64,000 nt of DNA. Origin: Membranipora membranacea. Its lineage: Eukaryota; Bryozoa; Gymnolaemata; Cheilostomatida; Membraniporidae. The notes beneath the pieces are model-generated. The model was not told where the DNA came from. It worked only from the letters and a program-made list of their open reading frames with translations, and did not search any database. The stretch is from assembly GCA_914767715.1 (NCBI GenBank), contig OU612072.1, positions 3,842,001 through 3,906,000 of the forward strand, given 5' to 3'. How positions within the stretch are numbered: position 1 is the stretch's first letter; each line of letters opens with the position of its first letter. Shown here one piece after another: positions 29,501 through 47,500 of this stretch. Made by a program: the position numbers and the translations under genes.

Positions 29501-30941
29501 GACTTTAATGTAATATGTATCTCCAATTCCTGAAATGTTACAAAACCATTTCAAAATTATAAAATCCGGTATTCATATAATTTTTTAAATTGTAAGATGC
29601 AAGTCACCCTCCCTAGAAATAGACAGTGGAGTTTTATTATTCTGACATCAAACTCTATATCTAAACTTATCTTGTTCAACTCAATCAAGTATTACGCCTG
29701 CAATTATATTATTATCTAAGTCCAGTAAGACTGATACTGAGTCTAGCGCAGTGAGATTATGAGGATATTCTTTGAATTTTGAACTAAATTACACAACTTT
29801 ATTTTCAATCTTTCCACAAGTTTAACCTGTGAGTGGCAGGTCTAAAAGTAGAACAGCTTATAACACAATCTGTACGGAATTATAAGAGATACTTTGGGAT
29901 TAAAAGTGACTTTCCTTCCTCAAAAGTAATCTGCTACTTCACGCTTTTAATGGAGATTTGCCAACTTCGGGCAATATTATAATAATAGTGTTATAATCCT
30001 CCCCTAAGTTAATCATGACCTTGCTTTTACAGGATTATGTAGGACTGTTTGCTGACAAGCGGCTTTTGTTTGACAATGGAAGTCCACTGTTATTTTTATT
30101 CAGGAATTTCTCGCAAAGAGCAAGACATAGACATTACTAGGAGAGAGAGAGTTCCTCGGTTTTGGCTAGGAGTATTTTTAGGTCTGAGCTATAGGATATT
30201 CACGAGAGGAGTGGATGGTGACATGAGCTTCTGGCGATGGAGGCAATTAGTTGGAGACTAAAGTGAGGCTGGGAAGTTTGAAGCGTTTTGAAAATTGCCT
30301 CCTCTAAGGGGGTCTGTTTAGGCCTACTTTGTAGCAGTTTTGAGACATAAGTTTTAAAAACATTAGTGACAAGGATCTTGTAGAAGCCATTGTGGCTGGG
30401 AGAGTGGGATTTCCAGGTTAACCAATTCCCATATTGACGTGTTTAGGATTTAAATGAAACCATACCCTAAAGATGAGAGTCTATGTTTACTAGTGGCATG
30501 ACGACTAATTAAGAGCACGAGTAAATGAATGCTGATTCAGAAAAGACCAAGTGTGGTTTGAATGCTGAAGCAAATTGAGAAAAATGGTAAAAAGATGATT
30601 GTCATTAAGAGATCTATGTTTGCTAGTGGCTTGACGACCAATTCAGAGCAAGAGTAAATGAATGCTGATTCAGAACCAAACAACGATGAAGCAGGTTGAG
30701 AAAAATGTGAGAAAAGTGATGACATGGACTCACCATTATGGTATCCTCCTGCGTTGCCTCCTCCGTATGGATTCATAGCGTGATGCATAATGTCCATTGG
30801 GTTAGTGCCGGGTCCGAAGCCACCTGCTGCCAGTGGGTTTATCTGGTAAGGGTTCAGCTTGTTTGTGACTCCTGACTCAAGAGAGCTGGGGTAGCAGACT
30901 CCTGACATACTGTACGGGTAGTTGCTGAACGCTGCTGTCAT
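14504..30941 (-). CDS. Otx: Otx, orthodenticle-family homeobox transcription factor
   Basis: The coding exons 30734-30941, 19679-19836, 16583-16847 and 14504-15141 join in phase to 423 codons (422 aa plus TAA). The homeodomain is residues 77-136. It contains [38 protein letters not shown] and [13 protein letters not shown], nearly identical to bilaterian Otx, with Lys at homeodomain position 50 (residue 126). An intron splits it between positions 46 and 47 (VQ/VW). The rest is low complexity: a Ser/Thr/Pro region, the family WSP motif at residues 229-231, a Pro/Gln/Tyr/His-rich activation-type region with HQQQQQH, and a C-terminal YQVL resembling the Otx FQVL end. Otx proteins bind TAATCC sites and pattern anterior neural and sensory tissue. 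At 422 aa it is longer than vertebrate Otx2 (about 290-300). I chose ATG 30941 ([11 protein letters not shown]) because a splice acceptor lies just upstream. Confidence 0.96.
15142..16582. other. Otx intron 3
   Basis: A 1.4-kb intron. It contains the AT-rich repeat block at 16391-16535. The remaining open frames are short and unrecognised. Confidence 0.7.
16391..16535. repeat. AT-rich block of degenerate TATATCATA-type units
   Basis: An initial CATACATACATAC run is followed by many imperfect copies of ATATCATA, CATATGAT and TATATAAC on both strands. These make overlapping small palindromes. It lies just inside an Otx intron, about 50 bp from the splice donor side. Confidence 0.75.
16848..19678. 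other. Otx intron 2 (splits the homeodomain)
   Basis: A 2.8-kb intron between homeodomain codons 46 and 47. No gene, mobile element or clear repeat was recognised. Confidence 0.7.
19679..19836 (-). other. Otx exon with homeodomain helices 1-2 and start of helix 3
   Basis: It encodes residues 70 (split) to 122. Homeodomain positions 1-46 lie at 19679-19816, and the rest (47-60) at 16806-16847 in the next exon. The acceptor is TTTGCAG and the donor GTCAGT. RKQRRER forms the basic N-terminal arm. Confidence 0.95.
27885..27930. repeat. Pyrimidine tract with G-quadruplex potential on the minus strand
   Basis: Six C-runs of four or five (CCCCTCCCCC, CCCCTCCCC, CCCCTCCCCC) lie within 46 bp. The minus strand therefore has six G4-5 runs with loops of 1, 9, 1, 8 and 1 nt, a near-fit to quadruplex-forming sequence. 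It is in Otx intron 1. Confidence 0.6.
28946..28962. repeat. 17-bp C homopolymer
   Basis: An uninterrupted run of 17 C, with a shorter run of seven C just upstream (28915-28921). It is the longest of several G/C homopolymers in this AT-rich window. Confidence 0.9.
30481..30721. repeat. Tandem duplication (about 120 bp units) next to the Otx exon 1 donor
   Basis: Copy 1 (30481-30599) and copy 2 (30614-30721) share CTATGTTTRCTAGTGGC, TGACGACYAATT, the exact block GAGTAAATGAATGCTGATTC and TTGAGAAAAATG. Copy 2 ends about 13 bp from the exon 1 splice donor at 30733-30732. Confidence 0.85.
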
Positions 30942-30960
30942 CTTGATGTATAAAGAGAGC

Positions 30961-30974
30961 CTGCAACAGAACAA
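30961..30974 (-). promoter_or_regulatory. Splice acceptor upstream of the Otx start codon
   Basis: Twenty nucleotides before the Otx ATG the minus strand has a pyrimidine-rich TTGTTCTGTTGCAG ending at 30961. It suggests that the coding exon begins at 30960 and that a non-coding first exon and promoter lie further right, in the Otx/ZFPL1 interval. Confidence 0.6.
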
Positions 30975-33935
30975 GGACGCTGTTTAATGGATGACCAGCA
31001 CTATGTCTACCTGTTGTTCAAAGTTGATCTTGAGTTTCAGAAAACAGTGAAATTTTCGTTTAAGTTTTTTATCTTAACGTGTCAAAATAGCTGTTTGATT
31101 CCAGCTCTCCAGTACATTGCTGTCTCAGAGGAAATTTTAGCGGTTTCTTGTGTCACTTTGATCTCCTTGTCCACTTCACTCACAGTCTTTCTTGTTTGGT
31201 AAAGCACAACTGTGATCACCGGTAACATTTACACCCTCGGGTTTTGTCAAAAAGGTCAGCTCTCAGCAATAAATTAAACTTCAATTTGAGTTGCCTAGCT
31301 TCATAATTTTCTGACTACATAACATAGATGGTACATTACAATTTGATTTGACAAAGGGCATTTACAAACTTTTGACTACCTGATTTCAAGACTGTGCCAA
31401 TTTTGGCCGAAACAAAGCCATCATCATAAAAATGCAATATGAGCAATTAAGAGTAAAATTTAGTACGTTTTTTTGTACATTAATATGTAGAAATCAGATT
31501 GAAACTTTTGATAAAAGAACGGATAATTTATGGCTTGTTCGTGAGGTTACCACTACTGATTGCCTTTTCTAATCTGCGTCACAAAGTTGGCAAGTTGATG
31601 AATGTTTGAAGCCAAGAGAAATTAGATTTTGAAACTTGTCCAAAACTCAATAAAGATATTAAAAAAGCATGCAAAAAATACTTCCAAATGAAAATCTTTG
31701 GTACCGGTTAGACCTTTCTGTCAATGATATAAATCCTTGTTTCCTTGTCTACACTACAGAGACGCACTGTTGCAAAATCCATATATTCAAGTAATCCAGA
31801 GAATAATGGATATCACTGAACAATGATTTCTGTAACGGCACGTGTCACCAATACCAAGGTATTTTAATTTTAGATTTGGCAGACATATTTTGAGCTGCGT
31901 TGTACCCAAACACCCATACTATTGCATGTCTGAGGCAAAGAAGGTTTGTTGATATGGGTTTTGTTTGTAGCACCCTGATTTTTTGTCTCGATGAAAGCAA
32001 AGTATGTGATAGCGAGTGCATCAAAACAGCAAAACTAACCAAACTTAGAGAGGCATAACCGCCTAGGCAACCCACCATTTCGTCAGTTCTTTAGCTAGTA
32101 GCAGTGTTCATGTAGTTTAAAAGAATGTTTTGACACCTTTGCTCTCTAACTCTTAAATGAAGGTGAAACCTCATAGCTTACAATGACATAGCTAACATAC
32201 TGTTATTGCACATACCTTTGAGCTCCAATTTAGAGTTGATTAATAGATCACTTTTAAGGTTTTCACTTTTCTGAATGTCCCGACGACGTGACGCGCTGGT
32301 GACACGGTGGTCCAGTATTTATGACAGCCTTGCTCAGGTGCTCTGTACTGAGTACCCTATGTTGTTTTCTTGGTTGTGTCAGGTGAGAGACTAGTCTAAT
32401 TATGTCATTAAAGCAAGTCCGGAGCTTAATATGATGATGAGTCACCTACCGCCTTGTCTTCTTATATTCAGTTGGCGAAATTGCGAACACAAAATATGCT
32501 GAGCGTTTTTGTAGATTTGACTGCTGGAGGTGGACTAGGTGAAAAGCCATGCCATCGGTTAGTTTTGTTAAGCTGGGATAAAATCAGGAGGCAAATCATT
32601 GGTGAAATCCAGACCTGCCAAACAAGTTACTTTCTGGTTGGCTTAGCACAAGAGAGTTTATGGTCCATAGCCCATTGCTATTAATGATACGCTTTGAGAA
32701 AGACGGCAGGTCTGTACAAAGGCCTGTACGTTGTTTACAGACCTATTGTTTGGCTGTTTACATGGTTCAATGTTATAATGCTTACGCTTTGCCAAATTTT
32801 GAGGAAAGCTCACCCTTTACAAACCTACATTTCAAATTTTACTCACTCTTCAAATAGCTGACCAACTAAGTATCATCAGCTAGGCTGGGTACTTTAAAGT
32901 CCCAATACTTATTGTATTTGGGTATAAAAGATCCTTGGCTGTGTTTGGAGCAAATATTTAGTTAGGCTATGACACCTAAGTACAAAATAAACTCAATCAA
33001 CCCCAAAACTATTCACTTTATTACAGATTTCTGACAGTCCACAACTCATGCCAAACATTGAATGTAAACTTAGCTGTGTTATTTTGCATTTGTGTGACAA
33101 ATTTCCAAACTAAATTGTTTTTATTCACAATCTCTTTGATAGGTTGTGTGAACTAAAAATAACTTTTGCTTGATTGGCATCAGGAAAAATCTCCGGCTGA
33201 CAAGAAACTTACACATTATTTTAAGTGTTGTTTCAAAACTTGTACAAATAATGTTTGTCGGAAATTAGTCATCATACAGGTACATATATCTTTAGTGTCT
33301 AAGAGTTGCACACGGCAGATTAGACACGGACGGATTAATGAGAGAAAAGTGATGAATTGTACAGATTTATATAGTTGCACCACGACCCATAAAAGTGAAA
33401 TTAATAACAGTAAGCCACCTGCACGAAACTAATTCAGACAAATTGTTTCAAAATTAGACATATGAATGAAATATTTAAATAAATTATGTGACAGTCAATT
33501 CAGAGTTGGAGACATAACAGTTTTTACTCATGAGGCGAAATTGATGACCGCTGTGACGCCGCCTGGTACGGATTAACAGTAAATCAGTATAACATTGGCT
33601 GCAGAGCTCAAACGTTGGCTCTTCCACCGTATTTAGATGAAATGTTTTCTGTACATTTTCTACAGATTTATCTCATTTTAATGCAAATTTTGTGTTTCAA
33701 TCTCGGATCTCACGTTATTCATGCTAGTATATGCGAACCCTGGCATTCCGTATGAGCGAGTAGGCATTACTTTTCCCTATTATCTGGGATAGATTTTAAT
33801 CTCAGTTGAGAGGTTCTGCCCAAAGTTCTTCAGAATTTGGTTCATCAGCGAAAGACTTACCCTACTCAAACCATGCGTCACTCCCCGAATATTCACTATG
33901 GTTCCATGCTTCGAATTTGTGGTTCACTCCAATAT

Positions 33936-33970
33936 GGAATGGTTAGAATCCAGTGGATTCTAACCATTCC
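33936..33970. repeat. Perfect palindrome, 16-bp arms, 3-nt spacer
   Basis: Arms 33936-33951 (GGAATGGTTAGAATCC) and 33955-33970 are exact reverse complements around AGT. The site is intergenic, upstream of Otx. Confidence 0.95.
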
Positions 33971-34523
33971 CATGATGGAAAAAACATGAAAAACCTCTGC
34001 CACGGCCGGGGTCCCGGTCTCCCGCGTGTGATCCCTTTGTATTCCTTCGTATTCGCGTCCAAAAAGTCATTTGTCACAATCTGAAAGTGACTTTAAAGTT
34101 TCATAGACAAGGACTGTGTTCAGGGCATAATGGATGCCAGATTTGGAATCTCCATGCTCCATTACATCTGCCTACCATTTTGCAAGGCTATCAGTATCAT
34201 ATTCTAGAGGCTATTCAAAATAGTATGAAAAAAGAATTTGGAGTTAGGGGGGGGGGGTAACTCCGGAGGTTTGATGACGTCGATAGACTTCAATGATGAT
34301 GTGTGATGATCATTATGTGAGCTAATTATAGTAATTTCTGGAAACAGATGCTTTTATAGCTTGCTGGAGAAACTCCAAACATATTTCTATATGAGCTTGA
34401 GGGTTTAGAAGTTAGAAGTCTAGATCAAGAACTTGATTAGATACTAGAATACTAAAATACTTAATGCTTATCAACCAATGTGTCATGTGACCTGTAGGGA
34501 ACTCCCTCTATCTAGGTCACAGC

Positions 34524-34541
34524 TTAGGGGATATCCCCTAA
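34524..34541. repeat. Perfect 18-bp palindrome without spacer
   Basis: TTAGGGGATATCCCCTAA reads the same on both strands. The GGGG-N4-CCCC core is a plausible site for a dimeric DNA-binding protein. It lies in the Otx/ZFPL1 interval. Confidence 0.9.
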
Positions 34542-37353
34542 TATTTTGTTTACACAACCAACAGATAGTGTTGCCTATTTCTCAACACTGGATTGCAGCA
34601 GAGTGATAAGAAATTGGTGGATATATGTAATGAAGCATGGGGATTCCAAATACAGTATCCATTATGCTCTGACACATTCCTTGTCTATGAATCTTTAATG
34701 TCATTTCCATGGGGCGATTACTCCCGAAATCCTTACGAAATCCAACATGGGATCATAGTGATTGTAAGTTACAAATTTGCAGTGCAAGCACTGTGGTAAT
34801 TGTGAGCACGAGTTAACTCCCAAATTAACGAGAATTTGAACAACGATTCAGGAAACAGTAGTCAGTCCTCATTATAAATGTGTGGTAATCACCAAATCAA
34901 ACAATTAAGCACTAAACCCAAAACCATAATCTCATAATTGCGTCATAACAAAACTTTCTTAACACCGCAAGTTTATGAATCAATATAAATCCATGACAGT
35001 ACCTACCGGTATGTCAGGTGATAACCCTCCGCTGATATCTACACCTGGTAATTTCGAGTTGGTACAAGTTTGTCGTTAATGATTAATAAAACCAGAATTT
35101 CAGAAGCCACAATGTGATATTGATGAAGATATTGATGCGACACGCCTGTTTTGGATGTAGTTTCTAGCAGATAGCGAGCTGGAATAATTAATTAGACTGT
35201 TGTAACATGCAAAAAACTGACAAAATTTCTTCTCTTGCGCCCTTAAAATCCTGTTTAGAACCATTCAATCAATTGGTGTGAAAACTGATGAGTGCGGTCA
35301 TATTTTGATCATGTCAAAATCTCATACAGCGCTTTTAGACAAAATATTAATCGTGAAAATACCCTTGATGATTTAATGAAGTAACATGCAGCTGTTTTAC
35401 AAAATATGTTGATGATCATTGCGTAACTGTTTTTTTTTAAATTTCAAATGAAACATAAATTCAAGCTTGACGGACTTAGCTAAACTCAGCCTAACTGCAG
35501 ATAGCCTTATTTAGCCTCAAGATTTGTACCGCTATATATAAATAATGGGAGGTGATTTGGTTGTTTAAGGTAGCTTCCCTCTTTCACCAAAGTGTTGTTG
35601 ATCCAGAGTCCGAATATTGCTGCAGTCTACTGACTTCTGGACCTGTTGGTGCTTCAGGTGAGCTACAATCTGCCTGCAAACATAATGCAGCAAGGCGCTG
35701 AATACGGCTGCCTGGCCCTTTATTTCACCACTGTTGCTCTCCCTAAATACATACGCAAAACTTAAAATTTAAATTATAGGGCAGGTAGCCTCACTAATTT
35801 ACAAACAAGATGATTAGAATTATAATCCCGTTTTATTACTTGAGCTCTTTTTTGCTCCCTGTCACAGGTTGATACATAAATGAGGCCACAAATTTATGAA
35901 TGAAGCCTCAATATCCGCCATTTGTAATAAAAAGTGCTGACAAGTCACAACCATTAATCTGAGTTATGTGCTTGAGCGCAGAGATAGAGATAGAGATGGG
36001 TGACTCAGCGGCTTCTATAGGTATACAAGCCGTGGTAAGATTGGGTAAGAAATATTAACTGGTGAAATTTGATTTATATGATATGATAAGCTCGTAATCC
36101 AGATAGTTCTCCGAGATATCAAGACATTGATGTTAGATGACCACAATTATTATTATTAACGTTTAGTTACTTAATAATTTTGTCAATTATTTTAATATTT
36201 ATGGTATTTTAATGAACCTTTGAGTACAGAAATCGGCTTAAAGTGAGAAAATATTGGGTAATTTGTACACTGTAGGAGTCATTCTTTTGGTTATGGACTG
36301 AGAGCTGCTCTGCTTTGAGATTAGGAATGAGAAGTAATCCCAGAATAGAATTGTAAAGATAAAGCTTCCATCCCTACAGAGCAACTGTTCCCTCAATCCA
36401 ACTCCTCAACCAACGACTATTCATAATCTTTGCCATGACCAACAAAAGGAAGATATCTAAAGGATTATTTCAAGGTATTCAATCGAAGATAAACAATAGC
36501 ATTAGAGGGGAGAAATTCTTGGTCGAGTCCACTGTACCCAAATTATTCACTCCTTGGTGGAGCTATTGCTTTGAGTAAATATGACAGGCTGAATTGAGAA
36601 TAATTAGAGTGAGTACTGAAAAGTTCGCAACAAATTCTAAACCAATTATGATGGAGAGACCCAACCTAATTAGGACGTAGTCCATTTCAGGCGCTAGAGC
36701 TTAGTGTGTACGATCATCTAACAAGAGTGAAAATTATGGGATTTAAAACCAGGAGAAGAATATATTGAGAAATTCAGTTGAATTTATAAAGAAATGTAGC
36801 ATGAGATTCAGGTGATATGACATTTTGAAATAAAATAAAATTCCGTGCAATTTACCTACTTACTTGATACTAGGAGAGTAATCGCTTCTTTTTGTGTGAA
36901 GGTTCTATCGATGTTTCAAGCTTGTCTATCGGGTTTTAGTACAACACCAAAGTGTATGACTCAGATGAGTCCAATTCTACGCCGTTCTCTCCTGGTCCTG
37001 AGATTTCTCAATGACTATTGGAGATTTGTTGAGACCTGTTTGATGACACAACTTTAATATTGATACCCTCAGGTATTCTTATATGTAATAAAATCATGGA
37101 AGGCAGTGTCTATTGATTCCTGCTCATGCACTGCAACGTAATAATGTGTCCCTTATTCTAAGGCAACTTGGGATTTTAGCAGGAGTTATCCGTTCCATTT
37201 GAAAGGCAGGGTAACCCTTGTCATAATGTGTCACTGTATGGAAGAAAAGAGAAGGAAACTCCATAGGAAGGTTGATTAAGATTCATTTTTAACTTGACTC
37301 ACTGACCTGAGTTTGTATACACTTCCTGTGAGTTGGAAAGAAATTTCTTCTAA

Positions 37354-43148
<5,795 letters not shown>

Positions 43149-44571
43149 ACTCTACATGCAAGATGGGATGACATAAACGATACATGTCCTACTTATGTGT
43201 CTGTAAACTATCCGGATCTCTATCATGCCTCCCGCTGACATTATATATAGTATGTATCGCCGTATCTTGACATTTTGAATTAAAAATTAACAATGGTGTC
43301 AATGCCGGTATCCGGATATACTTAGGGTGCTTATGCATAGAGTTATTATGTCCTCTATGGGCCTATGTTATGATGTATGATCGAGTTAAGCTTGCACTGT
43401 ACGGTGTTGAAAGGAATTGTCCTCTCTCAAATCTCGTTTACTGAGAGTATCTGTGTTCATGTTCACTTTTACGGTCACTCTTTATAGAAATTCATGCCCT
43501 GAATCTGGAAATGTAAAAAGTGAATACGAACACTGAAACCCTGACTTGTGATTGTACAACTCCTTTCTTATCAGGTCAAATGCCGGTCTTGGTTCTCTCT
43601 CCCCCAACCCTCCAATGAAAATAACTTGGTTTTAAGGTATCTTTTCACGATTGAGGTTGGGACTGGGAGTGTGTTGATTAATGTACTGTGAAAAATTGGT
43701 TTGTTATTGATTTTTTCAAAGAAACAGCTGAGGTGTGAGTTCTAATAAGCCTCGGTAATTTTCTCTCATGGAGGGTCTTCATTTTAAACTTTTAATTATT
43801 TATTTCAGAATCTGTTGAGGTCCCCGAGGGACATTTTTCCTTAGTTATTTATGGTTAACATTTGAACATGTGTTTTTTTCCTCTTTCCAAGTCAAGCTGA
43901 ACTTTTAATTTCCTTGAAGCTGTTCCTTTTTCCTATTCAAACAGCGCATCATAGCAATTATTGATCAATATACCTATAGGGAAAGGTGGTATTAATTTCC
44001 CCTGCCTGAGTATCTCTCATAAGTTTGACATAAATGTACAGGAACTAGTGCATACAAAAGTTCGGATGAGAGATAAGACACAAATGTTGAATCCCATAAT
44101 GTATTTACTGTACTGCAATAAAATAAGTCTACAGTTTACATAATCGGAAATTTACTACTTGATTGTATTAGAAAAATAAACTTTAGAAACTTAATCACTA
44201 AATGGCACCGGACGAGTGTAAAAAGCAAAATGTCAAACAATTAAACGCCTAAAAAAGGAATTACAGTGAGTCCAATCAGGCAGATATACAGTGGGGTAAA
44301 GCAAGTGATCCACCTGTATCATGGAACTTTCTGGCACTCTATTTTTGAACTGCTCCACAGCAACATATCATATCCCTCAAGCTGCATGATGATTTGTGGG
44401 ATTGCTATAAATTTCAGTAGTACCCTAATATGGCACATAATATGTTGAAAATATGTTGGCATGTGTGTATGTGTGTATGTTTTGTATTCGTCTCAATCCT
44501 CTTACTCGCACACATTTTTTTGTAATGGTATTGAGTTACTCAGCAACCTTTGTATCACTATGGTGTTTGAG
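43149..44571. other. Convergent 3' ends of ZFPL1 and NHL receptor A
   Basis: 1.4 kb between two converging stop codons. It probably holds both 3' UTRs. No coding sequence was recognised. The small open frame at 43961-44143 has no recognisable content. Confidence 0.65.
44117..44122 (+). promoter_or_regulatory. Candidate polyadenylation signal for ZFPL1
   Basis: AATAAA lies about 970 nt after the ZFPL1 stop. Another AATAAA overlaps the stop codon itself (43144-43149) and is too close to be the main signal. Confidence 0.3.
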
Positions 44572-47500
44572 TCAGACATGTTCTTCAAATGCAATCGAGG
44601 TTTCCAGCCTAGGAAGTATACCATCTACCCTACCACTAACGCTGACTCGTATATCAGGGTGGGAGTCAAGAATATTATGATTGAAGTCAGTGTGAAAACT
44701 TGTCACCTCATCAATGTTAGCCTCTTGATCAGTAACATCATCGTCATCCAATCGGAAAACACTACGGCGTGAACCAAACATTGATGCCTCATCAGTTGGC
44801 TGGACTGGATGAGATGATATGACTACCTCATCAGTCTGATGACAGCTTGTATACTCTACCCCACTACTACTGCTGGTACCCTGGAGTGGTATCAGCTCTT
44901 GAGATAGAGGCTCGATCTCCTTGTAGTTACTCGTGATTGGCCGTTGCAGGGTAGCATAAGGTGCATCATCTGGACTACCTATCAACCACTGATAGACATC
45001 GTTTTTATTATCATTTGTCTGATTTTGAGTAGATACTTCAACAGAATCATTGTAGCTTTGATTTTTCAGCTTCTTATGAAGTCTTTTTCTGGAAAAAATA
45101 GAGCGATAAGGATGATAGATCAGGAATTGGTTATGATAGCTTCCTTTGCTACGCTTTAATACACTTCCTGATTCCTCAATATCATGTAGGTCAAGAAATA
45201 AGAACTAGTTTATTGTTGATGTTTGAAAGGCTTGATACAGCTTCCTTTTCCCTGTGAGGAAATCCCGCATCATAAACCGCATGTAGTATACCACGTTTCA
45301 CTCTAGTTAGATAGGCTGAAGATCTGCCCAATTAGTATTGCTCAAACCTACCTGCAGCCGCACACAGCAGCAATCACTATGATACCTAAAAGAGCTGGTA
45401 GCACAACTGAGGGTATAACCTTATATATGTGTGTCGTCACATCGATACCAAGAGAAGTTGTGCTCCCAGGTGAGGCAGCTGAAACAAGAAATATAAAGTT
45501 AAAATAAGAAATCTCAATGGATCAGATGAATGGCCCATTGTACTCGTTTTCTCAACAGTCAAACTGCTAGCTAAGCTATTCCTGGTTTCTGATGGTCTTA
45601 GAAATAATTATTTAGATTTGAGTACTACTAACAATGATGACTCAAGCTTTGGATGGAAATACTCAGTTTGTAAATGTTGGAAGATCTATTAATTCTATAA
45701 CCAGATGGATGGATGGATGGATGGATTCATTACTATCATAGACAAAAATTTGTCACGAAATACGTTGTTAATACTGACAAGAAAGAAAAACATGGAAAAA
45801 TCAGATCTCTGTTGTATAAAAAGTTTTTTAGAATAGTATATTATTAAGTGATGTATGAGATGTCTTAAAAAGCTGTCTCTACCCCATGTACCCCGATATT
45901 TAACGGTGCGGTAGCGACCTGAGGGGCATTTAGTTAGAAAGTCATTGATAAAGTGCTCTTCATCGTGTATGTACCGTAGTCCAAGTGTCTTGATCTGGTT
46001 GGCCACCAGAGCATCTATATCGGGGTGCTCAATCCCTAACTTGGCGGCATCTTTAAATATTTTGCGTAAGGACTTCTTGTCGCTTGCATGGCAGTAAGTG
46101 ATGAGGGATACAATAAAACTCTTGAATAACATATGAGAAAGGGGCTTTGAGCTATAGTATACAAAATTTTTCACAATATACATGCGTTGAGATGCAGTAG
46201 TCACTATGGATTGCACATGATCATGATAGCGGAGTTTATCGTCAACAGTAACACCGAGGTATTTTACTTTGTAACAAAAATCAACTTCCGTGTAGGGGGT
46301 AGGGGTAATGGGCCTAACAAGCTGAGTAGAAAACATCATTTCTTGAGTCTTGGAGGCGTGTTGAACCCACAAACGTCGCAAACGTCAAAACGTCGCAATC
46401 TAGCGTTCCACTAACGTCGCAATCCAAAAAACGTCGCAAACCCACAAACGTCGCAATAGCTCGAACCCACTAACGTCGCAAATGTCGCAACTCAACAAAA
46501 ATACGAAGTTGTCTTCTCATTTGATGCAAATTGGTGATGATGATATGTTGCGAGAAGTAGAAAGGAGCATACAAACTGCAAAACACGGTGGGGAATTGAA
46601 TATCAGCATTATATATTGTGCTATGGATAATTGTTGAGTATTTTTCAGGTTATTTGAATCGTTTTTTTCACTCCCTAGGGCTGTTTGTTGTTACCTCAGA
46701 ATCCATTAATGCTGTCATAAAAGGGATGCTAATCACTATCTAGCAGATATAGTGATATTCCAATTTCTAATGTACCTTAATGTTTGATTTAGCCAATGGC
46801 TGAAGTCTTCAAGAGGTATTGACACAGTTGGATTGAGTGCTATATTTTTTCCTCTTGCTGACATGGCCTTAATCCATCAAATTGCACAGCCTTCCCATGA
46901 TACAACGCTTTGGATTTCCCAGATAAATAAAGTCAAACTTGTTTTACATACCATGCACCATGTAATTTTTTAATTTTCATTTTGTTGGGAGTTGTTTCCT
47001 CACAAAGTAAAATAGAATGACTCATAACATGTTTTCTACATCCCACTTATGAAATAAAATGGTATGGTAGAAAGTTCATCCATTCTCCCTGGTTGAACGT
47101 TAATGAACCTTGATTACAAACAGATGCACATGAACAACCATCTGAGAGCCCTGAGCGTGTTTATTGAGTTAGTTTTAGTTTGATCAATGGAAACAAAAAC
47201 CTGAATTCCTAGACAATACTGTGTGCCATGAGAATGTTTTGTCTTATATATAATATATATATCTATGATATAGGCGCTGGCTGACCATGTTAGATTTATT
47301 TATCAATATGGATAATGAGTAGGCTATGGCTACAGCAGATCTTCTCAGCTCTTTATTATTTTATCCATTGACCCTCCTCCATACCACTGAATAGATAGTA
47401 TAGGCAGCCCACTGTATGTATAGGTACAATAGATAGATACTGCTTAACTTGCTGGCTAGATAGGCAGAAGCAGGTTGAATTTTTAGAGGTAGGATAATAG

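Larger units (their letters stand above)
19837..30733. other. Large Otx intron 1 (10.9 kb)
   Basis: This is by far the longest intron in the window. It separates the 69-codon N-terminal exon from the homeodomain exon. A (GA)n run is near 22658-22676, a C-rich tract is at 27885-27930 and a 17-bp C-run is at 28946-28962. A tandem duplication (30481-30721) abuts the splice donor. Open frames of 60-100 codons on both strands resemble nothing known. Long introns of developmental genes often hold enhancers; no specific site can be defended here. Confidence 0.7.

Noticed and set aside
46360-46500. CRISPR-like array because of regularly recurring ACGTCGCAA
   Set aside because: Units are short, the spacing is irregular, the array is mirrored in the other arm of a transposable element, and the host is an animal.
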